A stretch of 64,000 bases of DNA from Areca catechu (GCA_021397845.1 CM038041.1:145988780-146052779); one strand, 5' to 3'; positions 43,701 through 53,682 are shown, counted from the first letter of the stretch. Translations and numbers: made by a program. The notes: generated by a model from the letters alone, not told the origin.

Positions 43701-46190
43701 AAGCTGAACCCGGCGAAGTGCGCCTTCGGGGTCTCCGCCGGAAAGTTCCTAGGGTTCATGGTGACCCAAAGAGGAATCGAGGCCAACCCAGAGAAGGTCC
43801 AGGCCATCCTGGACATGGAGCAGCCAGCCTCCAAGAAGCAAGTGCAGCAACTGACCGGCCGGGTTGCGGCCCTTAGCCATTTTATTTCCAGGTCGGCGGA
43901 TCGCTGCCGTCCCTTCTTCAAGGTGCTGAGGAAGATGAATGGTTTCGCCTGGACCGAGGAGTGCCAGCAGGCCTTCGAGGAGTTGAAGAAGACGCTCGCA
44001 TCACCACCTTTGCTGTCCAGGCCCGAGGAGGGGGAGGAGCTTACCCTCTACTTGGCCGTTACCCCGGAGGCCATCAGCTCTGTCCTGGTCCGAACCGACG
44101 ACCACGGGATCCAGCGGCCGGTGTACTATACCAGCAAACTCCTCCGGGACGCGGAGCTCAGGTATTCCCGGCCCGAGAAACTCGTTTTTGTGCTAATAGT
44201 GTCTGCCCAGCGTCTCAGGCCCTATTTCCAAGCACATCCCATCACCGTCTTGACGGATCAATCGCTGAAAGCGGTGCTCAGCCGACCTGATACCTCGGGG
44301 CGATTGGCCAAGTGGGCACTGAAACTCAGCGAGTTCGACATTACGTACCGACCGAGGTCGGCAATGAAGGCACAGGTGCTGGCCGATTTCTTGGTCGAGT
44401 GCGCAGGTTTGGGCAAGGAGCCCGAGGAGGATCCCCCGGCCCGGCCAATGGAGGTCGGCACCGGCGAGCCCGGAGAGGATGCCTGGATCCTCCATGTAGA
44501 CGGAGCCTCAAACTCCGGCGGGAGCGGAGCTGGGCTCATCCTTGCCAACGGCGACGGAGTCGTCGCCGAGTGCGCGCTCCGTTTCCAGTTCCCCGCGACA
44601 AATAACCAAGCGGAATATGAGGCACTTCTCGCCGGACTGAGGGTCTCCCGCGAGCTGGGCGTGACCAACCTCAGAGCCTTCACTGACTCCCAGCTCGTGG
44701 CGGGGCAGGTGTCCGGGGAGTACGTCGCTCACGACCCCCAGATGGCGAAGTATTTGGAGCTCGTCAAGGCGGGCGCGTCCAAGTTCCGGCGCTTCAACAT
44801 CTTCCATATCCCCCACGGGGAGAACGCCCGCGCGGATGCCCTCTCTCGGCTGGCGACCCTGCCGGACACGATACTGGGACGCGCTCATGTGGAGCGACTC
44901 GAAGTCCCAAGCCTCGAAGTACCGGCGGAGGTCCATCAGGTCAGCCAGGAGCCTGGCTGGATGGACAAGTACGCTGCGTACATCACCAGCGGCACCCTGC
45001 CGGAAGATCGAGACGTGGCTCGCCTCATCAGGAAGAAGGCCGTGCGGTTTGTCCTGATGGACGGGCAGCTGTATCGAAGGTCCTACTCTTATCCCCTCCT
45101 CAAGTGCATTGGACCCACAGAAGCCAAGCTTGTGCTCCAGGAGATTCACGAAGGCATCTGTGGGAACCACGTGGGGGGCAGGGCATTGGCGTACAAGGCC
45201 CTTCATCAAGGATACTTCTGGGAGACGATGAAGGAGGACGCCGCCGACTTCGTGAAGAAATGCGACCGGTGCCAGCGTCACGCCACGGTACAGCGGCAAC
45301 CCTCCAACCCGATCTCTCAGCTCTCAGCCCCCTGGCCGTTCGCCCAGTGGGGGATGGACCTCCTGGGCCCATTCCCGCCGGCGTCCGGCCAGTGGAAGTT
45401 CTTGATAGTGGCTATCGACTACTTCATAAAGTTAGTCGAGGCCGAACCCTTGGCAAGAATCACCGAGGCAAACATCGCCAAGTTCTTCTGGAAGTCCATC
45501 GTCTGCCACTTTGGCCTCCCCTACACCGTGGTCACCGACAACGGATGCCAGTTCGACTGTCGGGAGTTCGAAGATTTCTGCAACGACCTCGGCATCAAGC
45601 ATCGCTTCACTTCGGTGGCGCACCCCCAGACCAACGGGGAAGCCGAGGTCACGAACAGGACCATTCTTCAGGGCCTCCACACGCGGCTAGACCAAGCCAA
45701 GGGCAGGTGGGCCGACGAGCTTCCCAGCGTTCTTTGGGCATACCACACCACCCCAAGGACGGCTACTGACGAAACTCCATTCAACCTCGTCTTCGGGGTC
45801 GAAGCAGTCATCCCGATCGAGCTCAGCATACCCACGCTGCGCGTGGAGCAATACGACGAGACAGAAAACCCGGCCAGGATGATGCTCAACCTAGACCTCC
45901 TCGAAGAAACGAGGGACAAGGCCCGAATCCGAATGGCGGCATACCGACAACGTGTAGCCAGATATTACAACTCTCGAGTACGGCCGAAGGTTTTTCGTCC
46001 CGGGGACTTGGTCCTCCGGCGTGCGGAAGCGTCCCAGCCACGGGAATGCGGCAAGCTTTCACCCAACTGGGAAGGCCCTTATCGGGTGGCAGAAGCCCTC
46101 CCTCATGGAGCATGTTACTTGGAAGAATTGGGAGGTGCCAGGTTCCCCCGGACATGGAACCCCTCGAACCTGAGAATGTACTACCAGTGA
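40746..46190 (+). CDS. Tat-B gag-pol polyprotein, one frame with a single in-frame TGA
   Basis: Start chosen at ATG 40746, 80 bp after the LTR; the frame runs 1814 codons to 46190. The only stop is TGA at 41709-41711 (codon 322); Tat-A has a Trp codon there. Parts in order: gag with capsid-like RFRMPQVDPYDGTTDPLDHL (41420-41480) and a CQFHREHGHDTEEC motif (42153-42197); protease with DSGSSADV (42504); reverse transcriptase with FMDAFSGYNQI and YVDD (43608-43619); a gypsy-type RNase H (about 44030-44400) in which the first acidic residue is replaced (LYLAVTPEA); a second RNase H with VDGASNSGGSGAG (Asp at 44499), QAEYEALLAGL and FTDSQL; and integrase with an HHCC site (His 45147, Cys 45261 and 45270) and D, D, E at 45357, 45537 and 45645, spaced D-35-E for the last pair. 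A dual RNase H is a Tat trait. Products would make the particle, copy the RNA and integrate DNA. Confidence 0.93.
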
Positions 46191-46258
46191 TGTAAGGCTC
46201 CCAGTTTCTGTAACAAAGCTTCTCCACTTTAAACACTCTTCTCTAACTTCAACAAGAA
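46191..46258 (+). other. Short spacer after Tat-B pol
   Basis: Non-coding stretch between the integrase stop and the first unit of the 120-bp array. Confidence 0.5.
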
Positions 46259-47165
46259 AGCCTGCGGCATCGAGCTCAGTCCGGAAGATCCTGGGCTTCG
46301 GCCTGGAAGGTGGCGTCGAACCCAGTTCGACCACGCAAGCCCGGAGCACAGCTCAGCAAACCGCGCAAGGTTTGAGAAGGCCTGCGGCATCGAGCTCAGT
46401 CCGGGAGATCCTGGGCTTCGGCCTGGAAGGTGGCGTCGAACCCAGTTCGACCACGCAAGCCCGGAGCACAGCTCAGCAAGCCGCGCAAGGTTTGAGAAAG
46501 CCTGCGACATCGAGCTCAGTCCGGAAGATCCTGGGCTTCGGCCTGGAAGGTGGCGTCGAACCCAGTTCGCCCATGCAAGCCCGGAGCATAGCTCAGCAAG
46601 CCGCACAAGGTTTGAGAAAGCCTGCAGCATCGAGCTCAGTCCGGAAGATCCTGGGCTTCGGCCTGGAAGGTGGCACCGAACCTAGTTTGCCCGCGCAAGC
46701 CCGGAGCACAGCTCAGCAAGCCGCGCAAGGTTTGAGAAAGCCTGCGGCATCGAGCTCAGTCCGGAAGATCCTGGGCTTCGGCCTGGAAGGTGGCACCGAA
46801 CCTAGTTCGCCCGCGCAAGCCCGGAGCACAGCTCAGCAAGCCGCACAAGGTTTGAGAAAGCCTGCGGCATCGAGCTCAGTCCGGAAGATCCTGGGCTTCG
46901 GCCTGGAAGGTGGCACCAAACCTAGTTCGCCCACGCAAGTCCGGAGCACAGCTCAGCAAGCCGCGCAAGGTTTGAGAAAGCCTGCGGCATCGAGCTCAGT
47001 CCGGAAGATCCTGGGCTTCGGCCTGGAAGGTGGCACCGAACCTAGTTCGCCCGTGCAAGCCCGGAGCACAGCTCAGCAAGCCATGCAAGGTTTTGAGAAA
47101 GCCTGCGGCATCGAGCTCAGTCCGGAAGATCCCGGGTTTCGGCCCGGAAGATGGTGCAGAAACTG
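46259..47165. repeat. 120-bp tandem array between Tat-B pol and the antisense gene
   Basis: Seven nearly identical 120-bp units (CCTGCGGCATCGAGCTCAG at 46261, 46381, 46501, 46621, 46741, 46861 and 46981) and a diverged eighth starting at 47102, one base out of register. Units differ at only a few sites (for example GCGTCGAACC against GCACCGAACC), so amplification is recent or homogenised. Because 120 is a multiple of three, the array holds long open frames on both strands (one of 411 codons, 46372-47607). These are best read as by-products. Confidence 0.95.
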
Positions 47166-47474
47166 TGTTGTCCGCGCAAGCATGAAGGCAGCCCAAAGTC
47201 GGACCTGCTCAGGGTTAGCCCTGCCGCGACATGACTCTGCAGACCCCGTCCTTCGATTTAGTGTAGAAGGACCAGGCCTGCAGTTATCTCAGGTGTCCCA
47301 GACCGACATCTCAGAAACAAAAAGAAGAAAAAAGAAAAGGCAAAATGATGAACGAGTTTTGGTAAAAGCTGTGCCTTCATTAAACGAAGTCTTTCAGTAC
47401 AAACTGGGAGCCCCGACAGGCCGGGACTCCCCAAAAGAAGAAAAAGAAAGGAAAACAAAACTACAGAGCAACGA
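47166..47474 (-). other. 3' untranslated region of the Tat-B antisense gene
   Basis: Between the array and the antisense stop. It contains the hairpin at 47406-47431 and, past it in antisense orientation, TTTGTACTGAAAGACTTCG and TTTAATGAAGG, which resemble the Tat-A text after its hairpin and may be the polyadenylation region. Confidence 0.45.
47406..47431 (-). promoter_or_regulatory. 3' hairpin of the Tat-B antisense gene
   Basis: On the minus strand GGGAGTCCCG, loop GCCTGT, CGGGGCTCCC: a 10-bp stem with one G-T type pair. The Tat-A counterpart (5083-5107) keeps the loop and has a different paired stem. Confidence 0.55.
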
Positions 47475-49740
47475 TCACTGGGGCGCAGGGTCGGTGCCGT
47501 CCGCCGGAGGCGCGGGTGCCACTTCTTCGATTTCCACGACGACCGGCTCCTGGGGCTGTGCCGGGACCGCGGCGTCACCGGTCGGAGGTGCTACAGGTGT
47601 CGCCTGAGATGTCGCCTGGGTCGCGCCGGGGACCCTGCTCTCGCTCCCCGGCTTCCTGCCACCGACGACGACCCCACTCAAGTCCAGCTGGGGGAAGAAG
47701 GCCCCCACCTTCTCCCGGCACATCCGGAACCCCTTCAGGAAGGAGTCCACGGCGGCCTCCCGGACTTCCGACGTGAACTCGTCGGAGGCCCGGAACTTGG
47801 GGACGGCCTCCTGCGCTTCCCGCTTCGCCGCCTCCAGGAGCCCGTTGATGTAGGAGCTCCGGTCCTTCGCCGCGGCCACCTCTCGCCGGGCCTCATCCAG
47901 TTGGCGCTCCTAAAATAGGGAATGGGCCTGCAGGCGGGCCTTCTCCGCCGCATCCTCCTCAGTCCGGTGCTGGTTGGAGGTCCGCTCCTCCGCCAAGGAG
48001 GCCTCCAATTCTTTGTTCCGCTCCTCGGAACGTGTCAGGTCGGACTGGAGGGCCTGCTTCTCAGCTCGCAGCTCGGCCCCCTTGTCCATCAGGTCCTTCA
48101 CATCGGCCGCGAGTTTGCCAAGCTTTAGCTCCCGATCGGAGTCCCGCTTGGCGTTCCCTACGAGGTAATTCCTCAGTAGGAGGACGTCGTTCCCGATCTG
48201 CAGGGGCAAAAACAGAGCATGTCAGTATCAAGGCAGAAGGCCTCGGATTGGAAGTAAAGAAGAAGGGAAAGCTCAGACTTACCGTAAAAAGCTGGGGCAG
48301 GATGCCGAGCAGCGCGCCCGCATAGTCTCGACCGCCCCGAGCTCGGCGGTCCCGGGCGGTGGAAGCATACTCCATCACCCTCTCCGCCAGTCCTCGGTCG
48401 AGGATGACCGAGTCTCGGTGCGAGATCTCCGGCGCTGGACCCTTCGGGCCGACCCCCGCGGCAGCTGCCCCCTCGACCGGAGCCGCAACCGACGGGCCGG
48501 CGGTCGCCACTGGCGGTGCCGTCGGGCTGGTGGCAGGAACGGGCCCGGCGATGGGCAGAGCAGCGGGCGCCGGAGCTCTCTCTGCAACGCCGCCAGGCCG
48601 CGGGGCCGAAGTGCCAGGGGCGCCGCCCTGAGGAGGCCTGGGCGGGGAAACGACAGCAGCTGGGCCGGGCACGGTCGCCGCCACGACCTCCCGGCTCGTC
48701 TCTGTGCGAGCCCTCTTCGCTACGGGCTCATCCACGTCGACGACCTCCCGCTGAGCCGCTCCCTCCAGGAGGTTCTCCAGAGAAAATTTCATCCCTGCAA
48801 AATGAAGAAAGCAGAAGGTCAGATAGTTCGATCTTAAAGAGAGAGCGGGGGGGGGGGCAGAAATTAATGCGGGGCCAAATCTCACCGGTCTCACGGATGG
48901 GACTGATGCCGGCCTCAAAAAGATTCTGCTCAGAGAGCAGAACCTCGAGCGCCGGGACCACGTCACTCAAGAGCTGGGTGTATGACTCCTGGTCCGCAGA
49001 CTTGACTCGGGAATTCTGGTTCGGCGACCGGTCCGGTTCGCTCCAGGCCCAGTCGACGTCGTCAACCGAGGCAAAGAAAAACTGGCTCTTCCATCCCTTG
49101 ACCGAGGAAGGGAGGTAGAACCGGAGACACCTAGGCCGGGGCGAAATGTACCACCAGCCGTCATCGGTGGAGCACTTCTTCAGGGTGAACAAGGCCCTGA
49201 AGAGAGAAAAATGGGCAATAAACCCGTGGAAATGGCAGAAGACGATGAAGGAGAAGATGACCCGGATGGCATTAGGAGCCAGCTGGGCCGGGACGAGCCG
49301 AAAATGGCTGAGGAAGGAAAGAAAGAAAGGGTGCAGAGGAAAACGAAGACCCCCGAGGAGGAAGTCTTCGTAGAAGGCAATGCGGCCGGGGCCACTCATG
49401 GTGACACGCTCCCCGGACCGCGGAGTAAAGAGACGGATAGACCCCGGGATGCCATAGGCATCCCGGAGCAGAGAAAGGTCGCCTTCGGTCATGGTAGAAG
49501 CATGACCGGAGGGACCGGCGGGAAGAGAAGGCAAGGCAGGAAGAGAGCGGAGGGGCACGGCAGGCGCAACCGGAGGGGACCGGATCCCCTGGGGATGCCA
49601 ATAGTGACACCCCCGGGTTGCAAGCACCGGCGGACCTCCTCTGGAATTACCTCCTCATCCGAGGAGGAAGAAGATGGAGTCCTCGGCCGGGATGGGCCGG
49701 CCTCGTCCGGGTTAGAAGAGACATGGCGACGGCGCGCCAT
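47475..49740 (-). pseudogene. Tat-B antisense gene (transposase_28-like domain plus coiled coil), three exons
   Basis: Exon 1 (49740-48886) starts MARRRHVSSNPDEAGPSRP and shifts frame once near 49590. It contains the transposase_28-like domain: MTEGDLSLLRDAYGIPGSI, FLLGGLRFPLHPFFLSFL, LVPAQLAPNAIRV, then GWWYISPRPRC and GWKSQFFFASV. Intron 1 is 48885-48795 (GTGAGA...TTGCAG) and intron 2 is 48282-48198 (GTAAGT...CTGCAG). Exon 2 (48794-48283) is basic then Ala/Pro-rich and ends RGGRDYAGALLGILPQLFT. Exon 3 (48197-47475) is a charged coiled coil (KLAADVKDLMDKGAELRAEK) with a TAG at 47912-47910, then AVDSFLKGFRMCREKV and an acidic Pro/Ala-rich end. Introns have consensus borders and match Tat-A in position and phase. 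The gene lies tail to tail with gag-pol and starts next to the 3' LTR. Function unknown; nuclear or structural roles are guesses. Confidence 0.8.
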
Positions 49741-50213
49741 GGAGAAGGCAAGGACAAAGAAACTGAATAAGAAATGAGAGAGAAGGAGGGGGGCTAGAGA
49801 AGGAGAAGAAGACACTCACCCAAAAATGCACAGACGGGCGCGAGCAGCAGAAGTTGTTAGCCTGCAGCAAACCGCCCACGAAGCAAGGGAAAAGGCCTCG
49901 TTCTGGAAAGTCCCCTCCCTTTCAAACTCAGCCGGCAGCAGCCGTACCCATCATTCCGCCTCAGACCACTAGATGGTCGCCACGTGGGCACACGCCCGAC
50001 ACCGACGCCTCGTTAGCAGAGTAACGGCCTCTGCCCCGAAGTGACGCATTGATTACGGGCAAGTGGACGACGCGTGGCGACCCCCCATAGTTCTTCAGCC
50101 GCATCGAGCCACGACGAATGGAGATCGTGCCAATTATGATGCAAGATCTTCGCCTCCCCACGTCATGTCTGCAATTAATCCCGACGTTCCATTTTACGAT
50201 GCCCCGACGGAAC
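49741..50213 (-). promoter_or_regulatory. Leader / candidate promoter of the Tat-B antisense gene
   Basis: About 470 bp between the antisense ATG and the polypurine tract. It shares the TTTGAAAGGGAGGGGACTTT motif and a following GTGAGT plus pyrimidine-rich stretch with Tat-A. Otherwise no coding signal. Confidence 0.4.
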
Positions 50214-50231
50214 GGCGGGCTGGGAGGCAAC
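50214..50231 (+). promoter_or_regulatory. Tat-B polypurine tract
   Basis: GGCGGGCTGGGAGGCAAC abuts the 3' LTR at 50232. It is the expected primer for plus-strand synthesis and resembles the Tat-A tract (GGGAG...GAGGCAAA). Confidence 0.7.
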
Positions 50232-51717
50232 TGTTACAGCCATGACAGTGATGTGGCCAGGCTCAGGTATCGCCGAATGCGAGCGAGCCACGTGTGAGTT
50301 TCCCTGCCAGAATCAGCGCCACGTCCTCAAAGCTAGGGTCGGCAAGACCGCACCGCCCGACAACTATCTGAAGCAAACAGCTCCCGCCGAGGTCGAGTTC
50401 GACGCGGAGTTCCCCCACCGACTCATCTGCGCCCGGGCTCGGAGGAGTCCACCCCGAGTAAGGTCGGCCGAGGTCGGCTGACCCTCCGCCTTGCGCCAGG
50501 TGGCCACCCGGGGACGGGTCCACCTCGGCCGAAGCCAGGCGATCTTCTGCCACCTCGCCAGGTGTCCACCCAGGAGGGGTCCACCTAGGCCGAGGTCGGC
50601 TGACCCTCCGCCTTGCACCAGGTGGCCACCCGGAGACGGGTCCACCTCGATCGAAGCCAGGCGATCTTCTGCCACCTCGCCAGGTGTCCACCCAGGAGGG
50701 GTCCACCTAGGCCGAGGTTGGCTGACCCCCCGCCTTGCGCCAGGTGGCCACCCGGAGACGGGTCCACCTCGGTCGAAGCCAGGCGACCTCCTGCCACCTC
50801 GCCAGGTGTCCACCCAGGAGGGGTCCACCTGAGCCGAGGTCGACCGATCCCTCGCCTCTCGCCAGTTGGCCCCCGGAGACAGGTCCAACTCAGCCGAGGT
50901 CAGACCGCTCGTACGTAGAGGCCCCCGGGGAAAGCGACAGGTCCCGAGGCCATCCCTCGGGCCGTACCGACCCCAGACGGCATCCCGTACGGAGGGCGGC
51001 GGCACGCGGAATGTCACTTACATTGGCCCGACAGGTCTCGCAGTCGAGAGACCCGATCCTGACGGAACAGGCCCCGTAAACGGATGGCGCCCACGCTCGG
51101 GGAAAAGAGCACTCTCACGGAGCCCGAAGCCTGACGACTGGCCGCTCTGCCAACGCCGCCCTACCTTTTTTTCTCTCCTGTCTTTGCCTTTTCCCTGCTG
51201 GGCCCGGCGGACGAGGTCGGAAAGCCACCTGGCCTCCCTCACCGAAAAGGGAAAAGGAAGGAAATAGGGGAGGGGAGTTTCCGAGGAGGAAAAGGACAAG
51301 CGCACGATGGAAGGAGATAAAGAGGGAAGAATCTGGGGACTGCAAGGTAAGCCAACTAGCCTGGGGACAAGGAGGAAGCACCGGCACAAGGCCTCGCTCC
51401 GAAAAAGAAACCAGAGATCCCGAGAGGGGAATACTGGACGTGAGCTCGGCAAGCAGGCCCAGCCGAGATTCCGGTCCCCAGTTCCCTTCACCAGTTAACT
51501 CTCCAAATCTGGGGCCCTTTAGAGGGCCTGGGAGGGAGAGTCTGTTCCTTCTCGTCGTCTACTGACTTGACCGTCGGAGCCCCCTCGCCGGAATCCCCGG
51601 CCAGGGTCCTCTAACCCCTTTGTCGCAGGTTCTCCGCAGGAAGGGAGGCTCCCTCGCCAGGCGGTCAGGAAGGATCGGCTGATCCACGGCACGGGCGCGG
51701 CGACGAGAACGGCAACA
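50232..51717 (+). repeat. Tat-B 3' LTR
   Basis: Starts TGTTACAGCCATGACAG and ends GAACGGCAACA. Same structure as the 5' LTR, with the 122-bp array at about 50470-50905 and the conserved block at 51561-51630. Differences from the 5' LTR are mostly transitions plus a few small indels (for example loss of GCGC after GGTCCCCA). Confidence 0.95.
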
Positions 51718-51722
51718 CCCAT
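51718..51722. repeat. Tat-B target-site duplication, right copy (CCCAT)
   Basis: Exact repeat of 39171-39175. On the minus strand ATGGG overlaps codons of Sire-1 just after its protease motif. Confidence 0.95.
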
Positions 51723-53682
51723 CATATGTCTTGAACAGCCATTATCGAGATACCATTTTTTCTTCATTTTTTGGGTTGCAAGACATTTTTGCAAAATAAT
51801 CAACAAGTTCTTTTAGGTACCCAAGCTACCTTGGGTCCTTGTAGGTTAGCAGAGGTGGTTCCTTTGGGAACCCAAATCTTTTTTTCTTTACTTTTAGCAT
51901 TTCTAAAAATATTGCATTGAAAGGCCCTATGTCTTACCCCTTTGCATGCATAACAAACAATTCTAGAATTTTGAAAGGATGTAAACTTTGATGTTCTAGA
52001 AGTAGATGCAGATGCATAATCATTCAATTTAAAAGATTTTTGATTTGAGATCTTTGGAACATACTTTGAAGCTCTAGAAATGGATATTGAAGGATTTAAT
52101 ACAAAAGCTTTTTGAGATGAAATTTTTGGAACATAAGCTTTTGAGGATACAAATTTAGTAGCTGAAATTCCTTTTACATTTGAAGAGTTATAACCAATTC
52201 CAGCTTTACTTTTTGAATCTCTTTGCTCTTTCAAAATCAAATCAAGCTTATTTGAACTTAAAGTAAGTTTTTCAACCAATGGCTTGAGTTTTTCAACCTC
52301 CTTTTTCAATTCAGAATTTTCAACATTTAAAGCTTTGTTTTTCTTGAGATATATATTTTTCTCAATTTTCAAAGCTTTGTTATTTTCAGAAAAGATAGTT
52401 AATTCTTTTTGCAATATCTTGTTCTTTTCTGAAATCTCTTCCTTTTCTTTTAGTAAAGAATCATTGATATTCTTTAAAGCTCTAATTTTTACTCCTGCTT
52501 TCTTATATTCAGATAATAAATCATGGAAAGCAGTGTTCAGCTCTTCAAAAGTAAATTCAATTTGAGGTTCAGGGGACAATATCTCATCTTCGAGACCCAT
52601 AAGACATAAATTAGTAGATTTTATAGTCTCTTCTTCTTCTATTGAAGTTGACTCCTCACGTCGCTCCAAGTTGCAACCATCGCTTTTTTTTTCTTCTTCT
52701 TCTTCAAAGTTTTCTTTAGTAAAGGACAATCGGGATGGATATGCCCTGGTTTCTTGCACTCATAATATGTGGGCATTTGTTCCTTTTCTTTTTCTCTTTC
52801 CTTGTCCTTACTATGTTCCCCTTTTTTATAAAACTTTCTACAATATCTTCCTTTCTTCTTTCCCATAAATCTTTTAAATCTTTTCACGACCATGGCTATA
52901 TCTTCATCTTCTAAGTCATTTTCGGAGGAGGAGCAGTCTTGTTTCGATTCCTCATCTTGTTTCTTTGAATCCGATGCAGGTTTGAAGGCAATTGTTTTCT
53001 TCTTCTTCTGGTCATCTTTATTTCTATGCTGCATAGCCAATTCATGTATAATGAGAGAACCCAACAGTTCATCCAGTGTTAGTGTGTTTAGATCTGTTGC
53101 TTCCTGGATAGCAGTTACTTTGAGGTCCTATTTGTTCGGAAGTGATCTTAGAATCTTCTGTGCTAAGTCAGTATTAGAATGAACCCTGTTAAGACTTTTC
53201 AAACCATAAATAATATCTGTAAACCATGAAAATATGGCAAAGATAGTTTAAGTTTGTTCCATCTTAAATAATTCATAGCTATGTACTATAAGATTGATTT
53301 TGGAGGTCTTCACTTAGGAAGTTTCTTCATGGGTCACTTCGAGTTTATCCCAGATTTCTTTTGCAGATCAGTAAATAGAAATTCGGTTGAACTCATTTGC
53401 TTCCAAAGCACAATATAGTAAGTTCATGGCTTTAGCATTCAATTCCTCTATTTTCATGTCATGTTCATCCCAATCCTCTTTAGGTTTTGGGACATCCACG
53501 CTATCAATTTTAATCATGGATATTTGTGGACCCTTAAGAATGACCTTCCATAACTGAAAATCAATAGCTTGAATGTATATTTTCATTCTAGCTTTCTAGT
53601 ATGAATAATTCATGCTAGTGAATAGTGGAGGCCTATTAGTAGATTGGCCTTCGATCAAGGAACTACTCATGGGATGAGCCAT
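51723..53682 (-). pseudogene. Sire-1 gag and protease start
   Basis: Start at ATG 53682 (MAHPMSSSLIEGQS). The N-terminal part (53586-53368) has IYIQAIDFQLWKVILKGPQ and WDEHDMKIEELNAKAMNLL, typical of sirevirus gag. A block at 53064-52639 is Lys-rich and includes a damaged knuckle, YYECKKPGHIHPDC, with Tyr for the first Cys. The next block (52759-51800) has a long coiled coil (INDSLLKEKEEISEKNKILQ, ENSELKKEVEKLKPLVEKL) and an intact CYACKGVRHRAFQC knuckle. It runs on towards protease, WYLDNGCSRHMMG, where the usual DSG reads DNG. Frames change at least twice. At 51722 the Tat-B duplication interrupts it; pol continues at 39175. Confidence 0.85.

Larger units (their letters stand above)
39176..51717 (+). 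mobile_element. Tat-B: nearly complete Ty3/gypsy Tat-group retrotransposon
   Basis: A 12.5-kb element with LTRs of 1491 and 1486 bp, a perfect 5-bp duplication, primer site, one long gag-pol frame, a 120-bp tandem array, an antisense spliced gene and a polypurine tract. The LTRs differ at about 30 sites by my hand count (about 2%), mostly C/T and G/A, so insertion is recent relative to everything around it. Defects seen are one TGA in gag, and a frameshift and a TAG in the antisense gene. It is far more GC-rich than the AT-rich copia host. Gag-pol lacks a chromodomain after integrase, as expected for Tat. Confidence 0.95.

Noticed and set aside
44508..45299. 263-codon minus-strand frame inside Tat-B pol
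   Set aside because: It lies entirely opposite the second RNase H and integrase coding region and shows no family motif. A shadow of the GC-rich gag-pol frame.
46259..47165. Regular 120-bp repeats resembling a CRISPR-type array
   Set aside because: Units are contiguous with no unique spacers, far too long, and set in a plant retrotransposon. It is a tandem repeat.
52284..52565. Plus-strand frame rich in Phe and Ser
   Set aside because: It is the reverse complement of the Lys/Glu-rich coiled coil of Sire-1 gag.
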